A DNA stretch of 6,742 nucleotides from Spirochaetaceae bacterium. Lineage in GTDB: Bacteria; Spirochaetota; Spirochaetia; Sphaerochaetales; Sphaerochaetaceae. The position numbers and the translations under genes are program-made. Below, in pieces: positions 1 through 5,479 of the stretch. The notes beneath the pieces are model-generated. The model had not been told where the DNA came from and made no database searches. It saw only the letters and a list, made by a program, of their open reading frames with translations. How positions within the stretch are numbered: position 1 is the first letter of the stretch; each line of letters begins with the position of its first letter. The DNA is taken from positions 1 through 6,742 of the forward strand of contig JAENWY010000129.1 in NCBI GenBank assembly GCA_016649775.1, read 5' to 3'.

Positions 1-15
1 AGCTTTATAATCCAT
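1..15 (-). CDS. 5' end of an unidentified gene running off the left edge
   Basis: Only the first five codons are inside the window, reading Met-Asp-Tyr-Lys-Ala on the minus strand. The start is supported by an AGGAGA ribosome binding site at 24-29, about nine bases before the ATG. It lies downstream of the DjlA-like gene and beyond that gene's terminator, so it is probably transcribed from its own promoter in the 16-112 spacer. A possible -10 (GATAAT, minus strand, 41-46) exists but has no convincing -35. The product cannot be named from five residues. Confidence 0.6.
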
Positions 16-23
16 TTTAGTTG

Positions 24-29
24 TCTCCT
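24..29 (-). promoter_or_regulatory. Shine-Dalgarno site of the left-edge gene
   Basis: On the minus strand the bases read AGGAGA, with a nine-base gap to the ATG at 15-13. This site is the main reason to believe that a gene starts here and continues leftward out of the window. Confidence 0.65.
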
Positions 30-112
30 AATGTTTTTATATTATCAGAAAAAGACTTTCATCACAAATAAGATACACTAGATAATCAAATTAATTAGTT
101 AAGGGACAACGC

Positions 113-140
113 AAAAAACACCCATATAAAAATGGATGTT
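113..140 (-). terminator. Intrinsic terminator after the DjlA-like gene
   Basis: Read on the minus strand, the arm at 140-132 (AACATCCAT) pairs with the arm at 125-117 (ATGGGTGTT). This makes nine pairs with one U-G wobble around a six-base loop, and the RNA then runs into six U (118-113, the first two within the stem). The hairpin begins 21 bases after the stop codon of the DjlA-like gene and points the right way to end that transcript. On the plus strand the wobble becomes a C-A mismatch and no T-run follows, so it acts in one direction only. Confidence 0.78.
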
Positions 141-161
141 CTATATTAATACAAATAAGAA

Positions 162-941
162 TTACTTAATATTTCTTTCTTTTTTAATAGTATCATAAGC
201 TTCTTGAATTTCTCTGAACTTCTTAGTTGCCACTTTAACGAATTCTTCAGGAAGACCTTTAGATTGGACAGTGTCAGGATGATATTCAATACTCATTTTT
301 CTATAAGCTTTTTTAACTTCATCATCAGATACATCAGCTGTTAAGCCTAATACAGTATAAGCACCTTCACTAACACTTGCTACACTATATTTACGACTCA
401 TAGCATCAAAATATGCATCAGAGAATTTAAATATTCTTGTTACATTTTTAATTATATCAGATTCTTTTATAGCCATAGTGCCATCACTAAGAGCTACTCT
501 AAATAAGATATCAACTACTAACTGAAGAAGAGCTTGATCATCATGGAAACTCTCATAGAACTGAGTAGCAAATTGCTCTGCCGTACCAGGTCCATGTAGA
601 GCAGCATCAAATACACGAAGAGCTGCCGCTTTACTTTGAGGATCTAATTGAAGATCACTATTAACAAATGATTCAATTGTTCTTCTCTCTTTATCACTTA
701 CAGCACCATCAGCCTGAGCTAATCGCGCTAATAAAGAGAATACAGCAACAAAGAATGTCATATTCTTTTGTTCTGATCTCGACATATACGGATTGTTGAA
801 GCTTTGAAAACGTGTTCTATTTGCTCCAGCACTATCCGCACTATCAAATAAATTGCCAAAGGCAATTCCTGCTATCATTCCTAAAGGACCACCAAGAGTC
901 AGTCCTACTACACCACCAATAAGTTTTCCTAGCCAAGCCAT
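162..941 (-). CDS. DjlA-like co-chaperone (TerB-like domain plus C-terminal J domain)
   Basis: This 259-residue protein has three parts. Residues 4-32 are a glycine-rich hydrophobic segment, probably a membrane anchor of the DjlA kind. Residues about 60-185 form a helical TerB-like region with two acidic repeats of the family type (QADGAVSDKE near 76-85 and LSDGTMAIKESD near 151-162). Residues 194-257 form a J domain with the invariant HPD at 221-223, which in this family stimulates the ATPase of DnaK. The layout matches DjlA-type membrane-linked J proteins in order and length. The ATG at 941 has no obvious Shine-Dalgarno site, but it lies one base after the stop of the upstream glycosidase-like gene, so translational coupling is likely. 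An intrinsic terminator follows. The domain call is firm; the cellular client is unknown. Confidence 0.88.
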   Translation of the reverse strand: MAWLGKLIGGVVGLTLGGPLGMIAGIAFGNLFDSADSAGANRTRFQSFNNPYMSRSEQKNMTFFVAVFSLLARLAQADGAVSDKERRTIESFVNSDLQLDPQSKAAALRVFDAALHGPGTAEQFATQFYESFHDDQALLQLVVDILFRVALSDGTMAIKESDIIKNVTRIFKFSDAYFDAMSRKYSVASVSEGAYTVLGLTADVSDDEVKKAYRKMSIEYHPDTVQSKGLPEEFVKVATKKFREIQEAYDTIKKERNIK

Positions 942-942
942 T

Positions 943-2406
943 CTATAATTTATCCACTAACATTGAACATTTACCTGAAGGTATTGGTAATGTTTTTTTC
1001 TTTTCTTCATCTAATATTTCAATTGTAAAATAATAAAGTTTCTCACTCTCTAAACGAATCTCCCAACCTCTTGCATTTTTAGTGCTTAAGATTGTAATTA
1101 AGTTTCTCTTTAAAGAAAGACCTTCGATACCCATTACTTCTCTACTTGTCATAGTCCAATCAACAGTTTTCCTTGGTAAGGAAATATCCATACCAATTAT
1201 GTTTTCAATCATCATTGCAACTGTAACAAGACCACACATAGGCATAAATCTTCTACGAGGGAAATTCTTAATTTCACTAGTAATAGATTTGCCTTCTTTA
1301 TTTGGAAGGTAACCTTCCCAAACATCGTCAATTTTATCTGTATCAGGATGAAGAGTATCTAATAAGAAATACATATGCCTAATTGCACATTCACGTGCAA
1401 AAATAAACTCATCATATTTCGCAAGACCCTTTACTACCATAAAGGTATTAATTGGTATAACACCACCACACCAGCCATTACCTTTCTCACTATAATAAGG
1501 AGAAGATACAGGAACACCCGGAAAGGGATTATCAGTACCAAATTCTTTTGGATCTCTTAAATGCTCAATTAATTGTGCACCTCTTTCATCATTTGGAATA
1601 AGTCCAAGTAATGTCCAATAAGCTCCAACAAATTTACTCTCAATCTGCTTTTCTTTTGCATTAAGATCATAGAAAAACGCTGTTTCTTGATTCCACATCA
1701 GAGAATTAATTCTTGTTTTTAATCCAAAATACATTCTTTTATAACGGAAACTTAATTCCTTATCATTTAATACATCACCAATCTCAGACATGTAGAGAGC
1801 ATTAATAGCAAGTTGTGCATTAAAGTCAATTGGATACACCATTCCTGGTCTAGGAACATTACCACTATAACAAGCACTCTCAGGTACACTATATAGACCA
1901 TTTTCAGCTTTGAAATTTTCTTCTAGCCAGTCAAAATACTTCACTAGTTTAGGTACTATGTCTTTTAGTCTCTTTTTATTACCAATTTTGTGGAAAAATG
2001 TATATTCCACATAAGCGAGAAGACAAGGAGAAACTCCTTCTGGATTATTCTCAGTTAAAACGGCACTACCGTCTTCTATAGAATAATTTCCTCTAATTGC
2101 TCCGTTAGCTTCCTGTTTATCATAAAAGAAATCCAGCAAAGAATATGGTGAATACAATTGATTACTATAAACAAGAAATAGCGCAGACATACAAGATTCA
2201 AATTGATTGAACGTAGTTTGACCTGGGTTCGATATATAACTTCCTTCGAATCCATTTTCAGGAGTTCCGGATTTCCATAATTCATCAACCCAAACCCATG
2301 TACGATTGTACATATCAACAAAATCTTGGTCATAAAAATGTATTGAAGGCACTGTTTCCTTAACCAATTTTTTCTCCTTGGACACACTCGTGTCTCTTAA
2401 ACTCAT
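943..2406 (-). CDS. Glycosidase-like protein with an (alpha/alpha)6 barrel (trehalase/GH63-like clan)
   Basis: From the ATG at 2406 the protein has 487 residues and no signal peptide or membrane segment, so it should be cytoplasmic. Residues about 55-405 resemble the six-hairpin barrel of the trehalase, GH63 and MGH1-like hydrolases. Visible motifs are a Gln-Glu-Ala-Asn-Gly loop (98-102), an NPEGVSP segment (121-127), PIDFNAQ (192-198), a glycine-rich GNGWCGG (309-315) and DVWEGY (361-366), whose E364 fits the usual catalytic base. The expected acid motif of GH63 proteins (like GMDNxxR) is replaced by SGNVPRP (181-187) with no Asp. A beta-rich tail (about 410-487) follows. An in-frame TTG at 2421 would add five residues; the ATG is preferred, but neither start has a clear ribosome binding site. 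The gene is coupled to the DjlA-like gene one base downstream. The substrate cannot be told; an alpha-glucoside or trehalose-like sugar is a guess. Confidence 0.75.
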   Translation of the reverse strand: MSLRDTSVSKEKKLVKETVPSIHFYDQDFVDMYNRTWVWVDELWKSGTPENGFEGSYISNPGQTTFNQFESCMSALFLVYSNQLYSPYSLLDFFYDKQEANGAIRGNYSIEDGSAVLTENNPEGVSPCLLAYVEYTFFHKIGNKKRLKDIVPKLVKYFDWLEENFKAENGLYSVPESACYSGNVPRPGMVYPIDFNAQLAINALYMSEIGDVLNDKELSFRYKRMYFGLKTRINSLMWNQETAFFYDLNAKEKQIESKFVGAYWTLLGLIPNDERGAQLIEHLRDPKEFGTDNPFPGVPVSSPYYSEKGNGWCGGVIPINTFMVVKGLAKYDEFIFARECAIRHMYFLLDTLHPDTDKIDDVWEGYLPNKEGKSITSEIKNFPRRRFMPMCGLVTVAMMIENIIGMDISLPRKTVDWTMTSREVMGIEGLSLKRNLITILSTKNARGWEIRLESEKLYYFTIEILDEEKKKTLPIPSGKCSMLVDKL

Positions 2407-2462
2407 AAAGATTACATACAAAAATATCTATTAAAAAAACACATACTTTCACATTCTTATAT

Positions 2463-2493
2463 ATCATACACCAAAAATACAGAATTCTAACAA
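2463..2493 (-). promoter_or_regulatory. Candidate promoter of the glycosidase-DjlA unit
   Basis: On the minus strand TATGAT (2468-2463) matches the -10 consensus at five of six bases. Upstream is TTGTTA (2493-2488), four of six to a -35 but with a long 19-base spacer; GTTAGA (2491-2486) would give 17. The element sits directly downstream of a block of A-tracts that could act as an UP element. A second, weaker -10 (TGTAAT, 2416-2411) lies only four bases before the ATG and would give a leaderless mRNA. Which one is used cannot be decided from the sequence. Confidence 0.35.
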
Positions 2494-2550
2494 AAAAAAT
2501 TTGCTTTTTTCAATTTATTTTTGATTTTTTAACAATTTTTAGCATTTTTT
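2492..2550 (-). other. Helically phased A-tracts (predicted curved DNA / UP element)
   Basis: On the minus strand this block is a series of A-runs, preceded on the promoter side by eight T. On the plus strand the T-runs are centred near 2507, 2518 (TTTATTTTT), 2527, 2538 and 2547, that is every 9.5-10.5 bases, close to one helical turn. A-tracts in phase are known to bend DNA and, next to a -35, to bind the RNA polymerase alpha subunit. The block lies between the lipid-kinase stop and the candidate glycosidase promoter. Confidence 0.55.
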
Positions 2551-2593
2551 GCTCTATCCACACTAAAGAATTAAATATTTTTCACTATTTCTT

Positions 2594-3526
2594 TTAACAA
2601 ATAATAGTTAAGGCTTTCTCTTTAATTAATATTTCAATTTTATTAATAGTAGTACCCACCATTTCTCCGTCAATATGAATAACCATATTATCCTTATCAC
2701 TTTCAACAATTAAAGATTTTATAAGCTTCATTTTAAAGTGTTTATCTTTTAATTGATTGCCTTTAAAAAACTTTAAACCAACAAGAAGTATATTTCTTCT
2801 TGAAATTGGTTTATAAGCATAAACAAAATCTAATAAACCATCATCTAATATAGCTTTTGGGCACATTAAAAAGGCTCCGCCCATTCTTCTACCATTACCA
2901 ATTGATAATTGTTGAGAATTAATATTCTCTACTGTTCCATCGTCACTAGTTATTATCAAATTCATTGGTTTAGGATAATGTGCCATAGTATTAACAAATG
3001 CTACTAGATAACTCATGGTACCTGAAACTTTTTTATACTTGCTAGCTCTATAATTTACAGAAGGTTCAAAACCTATTCCTAATCCGTTAACAAAAAAAGA
3101 CCCATCTTGGAATCTTCCACCCTTACACCAACCAACATCAGTTACTCTCTGTTTGTTGTTTTTAATATTTGTAATAACACTCTTTATATCATAGGATTTA
3201 ATATTAAGTGACCAGGCAAAATCATTGCCTCTTCCAATAGGGAAAATAGCTAAAATTGGCTTTTTTTCAATTGTGAGATTTAACTCTTGTGATCTTTTAA
3301 GCAAACCATCTACAACTTCATTTATTGTACCATCACCACCACAAGCAGCAACTAAATCAAAATGTCCAACAGCTTCATATGCAATAACTCTTGCATCATC
3401 TGCACTTTTAGTTTTTACAACCTTATAATTATATCCAATTATTTTGAAAGAATTAATTATTTCATCTTGCAATTTAGTGGTTTTACCCTTATTGGCATTA
3501 CTATTCATAATTAATAAACAATCCAT
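2594..3526 (-). CDS. Diacylglycerol kinase-family lipid kinase (YegS/DgkB/BmrU-like)
   Basis: This is a 310-residue, cytoplasmic lipid kinase of the DAGK catalytic-domain family. Members transfer phosphate from ATP to diacylglycerol or a related lipid at the inner face of the membrane, recycling lipid into phosphatidate. The N-terminal lobe carries the signature GGDGTINE (63-70) and the second nucleotide-loop motif PIGRGNDFA (96-104). The C-terminal lobe has VNGLGIG (146-152), the NG...GG stretch near 211-217, the LDDGLLD segment (227-233) and DGE (286-288), whose Glu fits the catalytic base of DgkB. Length is normal for the family. The usual Thr of the PxGTxNDF motif is Arg99 here. The ATG has an AAGGTG site six bases upstream and a good promoter, so the gene heads its own transcript. 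The exact lipid (diacylglycerol, phosphatidylglycerol or sphingoid) is not settled by motif alone. Confidence 0.88.
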   Translation of the reverse strand: MDCLLIMNSNANKGKTTKLQDEIINSFKIIGYNYKVVKTKSADDARVIAYEAVGHFDLVAACGGDGTINEVVDGLLKRSQELNLTIEKKPILAIFPIGRGNDFAWSLNIKSYDIKSVITNIKNNKQRVTDVGWCKGGRFQDGSFFVNGLGIGFEPSVNYRASKYKKVSGTMSYLVAFVNTMAHYPKPMNLIITSDDGTVENINSQQLSIGNGRRMGGAFLMCPKAILDDGLLDFVYAYKPISRRNILLVGLKFFKGNQLKDKHFKMKLIKSLIVESDKDNMVIHIDGEMVGTTINKIEILIKEKALTIIC

Positions 3527-3553
3527 TTGGGCACCTTTTTTTCCTAGTATAAA

Positions 3554-3582
3554 ATAATAAATGGCAAAATCCTATCTGACAA
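3554..3582 (-). promoter_or_regulatory. Promoter of the lipid-kinase gene
   Basis: On the minus strand TTGTCA (3582-3577) and TATTAT (3559-3554) each match the sigma-70-type consensus at five of six bases, with the optimal 17-base spacer. Transcription would begin near 3547, giving a leader of about 20 bases that contains the AAGGTG ribosome binding site at 3533-3538. This is the best-formed two-box promoter in the window. Confidence 0.65.
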
Positions 3583-3745
3583 GTATTCTAAACTCTGATA
3601 GATGTAAATAACTACATATTTTGCAACAAATTACTACACACATATTATATAAAATTAAATAAGTCTTGTAAAAATAACAATAAAGTGAGATTTAATCAAG
3701 TTTAAAAGAAAAAAATTAATAAGGCTATGTTGATTGGAGGTGATA

Positions 3746-3811
3746 TTGTCTAATCATTATGAAAGGGATAATGTCAAGAAGCAATACAATCTCATAAGAT
3801 GGCAATATTAG
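3746..3811 (+). CDS. Possible 21-residue small protein or leader peptide
   Basis: A TTG start at 3746 opens 21 codons ending in TAG (3809-3811). It is preceded by GGAGGTGAT (3736-3744), a nine-base perfect match to the complement of the usual 16S rRNA tail, with five bases between GGAGG and the start. The peptide begins M-S-N-H-Y-E-R-D and is polar, basic and aromatic (three Tyr, one Trp), with no membrane segment. No known family is recognised. It could be a real small protein, the cut-off front of a decayed gene, or chance. The unusually strong ribosome binding site is the only reason to list it. Nothing nearby on the same strand is close enough to be its operon partner; nagA starts about 300 bases on. 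Confidence 0.35.
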   Translation: MSNHYERDNVKKQYNLIRWQY

Positions 3812-3846
3812 CCCATAAATCTATGGTAGAAAATATTAATATAAAA

Positions 3847-3872
3847 ATAAGTAAATAACTTTATTTACTTAT
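3847..3872. repeat. Perfect 12-bp palindrome
   Basis: ATAAGTAAATAA (3847-3858) and TTATTTACTTAT (3861-3872) are exact inverted copies separated by CT. It lacks a GC-rich stem and is not followed by a long T-run on either strand, so it is a poor terminator. It could be a repressor operator or a weak cruciform. It lies about 240 bases before nagA and 35 bases after the small ORF. Confidence 0.55.
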
Positions 3873-4049
3873 ATTACCGTTTTCGTTTATAAAAATTTAA
3901 TAGTGTAACAAATTTGATATATCTTATAAACTTTTTGCATTACAATAGCACAAGAAGTTTTTAGTATTTATTATATAGTTAATTAAGTTTGAATCCACTT
4001 TTACGATTGTTAATATGAACTTTATTTATTTTCTATACATTTAAAGACA

Positions 4050-4080
4050 CTGAAACAATATCTTTGTTATTAGATATAAT
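4050..4080 (+). promoter_or_regulatory. Candidate nagA promoter
   Basis: A perfect -10 hexamer TATAAT lies at 4075-4080, which would place the start of transcription near 4087 and leave a leader of about 28 bases. The -35 is weak: CTGAAA (4050-4055) with 19 bases of spacing, or GAAACA (4052-4057) with 17. A weak -35 would suit a gene that needs an activator, but no operator of the NagR/DasR type was recognised. Confidence 0.45.
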
Positions 4081-4103
4081 ACAATAGAATTCGACTGGAT
4101 TAT

Positions 4104-4109
4104 AAGGAG
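4104..4109 (+). promoter_or_regulatory. nagA Shine-Dalgarno site
   Basis: AAGGAG stands five bases before the ATG at 4115, which fixes the nagA start; the protein from this codon begins as NagA proteins usually do. Confidence 0.8.
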
Positions 4110-4114
4110 TCAAT

Positions 4115-5293
4115 ATGAGAACTGTTTTACTTAATGGTACAGTATTCACAGGATATGCGAAACTAGAAAATTGCGGTGTATATATAGAAGATGATGGTAC
4201 AATTGGAGATATCTTTAACATGAAAAGATATGACCAAAAAAACTTCCCAAAAGATACTATTCCGGTTGATGTAAAAGATTGCTACATAATGCCAGGATTT
4301 ATTGATTCACACATTCATGGAATTGGTGGTTACGGTACAGAAGACGATAGAGTTGAATCTATTCTTGGTATGAGTGAACGTCTTGCTGATTTTGGGGTAA
4401 CACGATTTCAACCTACAATCTATACCGATACTCCAGAACAAATGATAAAAGGGATTAAAGCTATTGTTCAAGCAATGGGACACGAGAAAGGTGCTATTAT
4501 TAATGGCGTCAACTTAGAAGGGCCTTTTATCTCTCCAAAAAGAATTGGTGCACAAGCTCCTGAAGGTGTAAAAGAAGTCGATTTAGATCTTTTTCATACC
4601 TTTCTTGAAGCAGGAGAAGGGCATATTGTTTGTATGACTGTTGCACCAGAATTAAAACATATGAGAGCTCTAGCACTAGAGGCTAGAAAAGCAGGTGTCG
4701 TTCTGCTTGCCGGACACACCGATGCAACCTATGAGAATATTATAGAAGGAATGCAATGTGGGATTCTCCACTCAACTCACTTCTTTAATGCAATGAGTAG
4801 ATTACATCACAGAAACCCGGGCACCGTAGGTGCCATCATGATTCAGACCAATATGTGTTGTGAAATTATTTGTGATGGTGTTCATGTACATCCTGAGCTT
4901 GTAAAACTTCTTTTAAGAGAGAAACCTATAGATAATATCGTATTAATAACAGATGCCTTAAAACCTACTAAACAAAGATCTGGAGAACTATTAGCAAATA
5001 GAGTTCCTGCTGTATTAAGTCACGAAGGAGCTTTTATTAGTAAAGAAAATGAAGACTTATTCTTAGGCAGTTCTTTAACCATGTTACAAGGTATTAAAAA
5101 TTTAACAGAATGGGGAATATCTTTATCAGATGCTGTTCAAATGTCTTCAACAAACCCTGCTCGTATCTACTCAATAAATAAAGTAGGTTCTATTATCCCT
5201 GAATACAAAGCTGATTTAACTATACTAAATAAAGATTTAGAGTTGAAAGCTTTATTTATTGAGGGTAAGCTAATACGTGACAGACTCTCATAA
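4115..5293 (+). CDS. nagA: N-acetylglucosamine-6-phosphate deacetylase
   Basis: NagA removes the acetyl group of GlcNAc-6-phosphate to give glucosamine-6-phosphate and acetate, in the cytoplasm, in amino-sugar and cell-wall recycling. The 392 residues match the family's usual length. An amidohydrolase barrel is shown in order by PGFIDSHIHG (60-69), NLEGPFIS with E135, VAPE (176-179), AGHTDAT with H201, STHFFNAM with H222, HHRNPGTVGA (231-240), CDGVHVHPE with H257 and LITDA with the catalytic D280, then LGSSLTM and NPAR near the end. By analogy with characterised enzymes E135, H201 and H222 bind metal and D280 activates water. The HxH at 66-68 is kept, as in Bacillus-type enzymes with two metals; E. 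coli NagA has lost it. The gene stands alone, without nagB beside it in this window. Start is fixed by AAGGAG. Confidence 0.95.
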   Translation: MRTVLLNGTVFTGYAKLENCGVYIEDDGTIGDIFNMKRYDQKNFPKDTIPVDVKDCYIMPGFIDSHIHGIGGYGTEDDRVESILGMSERLADFGVTRFQPTIYTDTPEQMIKGIKAIVQAMGHEKGAIINGVNLEGPFISPKRIGAQAPEGVKEVDLDLFHTFLEAGEGHIVCMTVAPELKHMRALALEARKAGVVLLAGHTDATYENIIEGMQCGILHSTHFFNAMSRLHHRNPGTVGAIMIQTNMCCEIICDGVHVHPELVKLLLREKPIDNIVLITDALKPTKQRSGELLANRVPAVLSHEGAFISKENEDLFLGSSLTMLQGIKNLTEWGISLSDAVQMSSTNPARIYSINKVGSIIPEYKADLTILNKDLELKALFIEGKLIRDRLS

Positions 5294-5351
5294 AATAGAG
5301 AAAGATTTACAAAATTATTAAACCTCTCTTCTTTTTAACAGAGCAATAAGT

Positions 5352-5406
5352 GTATTATAACAGATATCCAAATTTTTATTAAAATTACAATTATATGTTA
5401 TAATAC
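5352..5406. repeat. 11-bp perfect inverted repeat over the pepD -10 region
   Basis: GTATTATAACA (5352-5362) is the exact reverse complement of TGTTATAATAC (5396-5406). The centres are 44 bases apart, close to four helical turns. The right arm contains the extended -10 of pepD; the left arm carries the same extended -10 on the opposite strand. It may be a pair of operator half-sites or two diverging -10 elements. Confidence 0.6.
5396..5404 (+). promoter_or_regulatory. Extended -10 promoter of pepD
   Basis: TG-T-TATAAT is a full match to the extended -10 consensus. No good -35 is present (TTATTA at 5376-5381 matches three of six), which is usual for extended -10 promoters. Transcription would begin near 5411 and run through the 13-codon leader ORF into pepD. 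Confidence 0.6.
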
Positions 5407-5437
5407 TCTCAGTATATACTAAATTAAGGAGAAAGGG

Positions 5438-5479
5438 ATGTTATTAAGACTCCCTAAATTGTATTATGTCAAATTATAA
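5438..5479 (+). CDS. 13-residue leader ORF overlapping the pepD start
   Basis: An ATG at 5438, six bases after AAGGAG (5426-5431), opens 13 codons ending at TAA 5477-5479. The peptide is MLLRLPKLYYVKL, with five leucines. Its last codons overlap the pepD start (5466) in a different frame, so ribosomes ending here would stop 11 bases past the pepD ATG and could restart on it. pepD itself has no Shine-Dalgarno site and its frame is closed upstream by TAA at 5445-5447. This arrangement points to translational coupling through a leader peptide. A single-base sequencing error joining the two frames is the main alternative, but the pepD start matches family N-termini without it. Confidence 0.5.
   Translation: MLLRLPKLYYVKL

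Larger units (their letters stand above)
3583..4050. other. Long AT-rich spacer between divergent lipid kinase and nagA
   Basis: No ORF of normal gene size or recognisable RNA gene was found here. Contents that can be seen: a short inverted repeat ATGTA/TACAT (3602-3617) just upstream of the lipid-kinase promoter; a 21-codon ORF with a very strong ribosome binding site (3736-3811); and a 12-bp perfect palindrome (3847-3872). The stretch 3760-3855 has a slightly coding-like look in more than one frame (for example a short run from ATG 3799 to a TAA near 3858), which could be the remains of a decayed gene, but no frame stays open. The rest, about 3875-4050, shows nothing beyond AT-rich sequence. 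Confidence 0.5.

Noticed and set aside
1082..1312. 76-codon plus-strand ORF inside the glycosidase-like gene
   Set aside because: It is antisense to a long gene with clear family motifs, has no ribosome site and its translation looks like no known protein.
2076..2387. 103-codon minus-strand ORF in another frame of the glycosidase-like gene
   Set aside because: It overlaps the 5' part of a convincing gene out of frame and reads as a Cys/Ile-rich shadow; no ribosome binding site was seen.
2541..2553. Hairpin AGCA-TTTTT-TGCT after the lipid-kinase gene
   Set aside because: Four base pairs are too few for a terminator; the T-runs are better explained as part of the phased A-tract block.
3602..3617. 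ATGTA/TACAT short inverted repeat upstream of the lipid-kinase promoter
   Set aside because: Five-base arms are expected by chance in DNA this rich in A and T; noted only in the spacer description.
4033..4221. 62-codon minus-strand ORF across the nagA start
   Set aside because: It is antisense to the nagA promoter, ribosome site and N-terminus; composition is that of a shadow frame.
5294..5340. Possible nagA terminator (AGAGA ... TCTCT then TTCTTTTT)
   Set aside because: The stem is only five pairs around a loop of more than 20 bases, too weak to call an intrinsic terminator.
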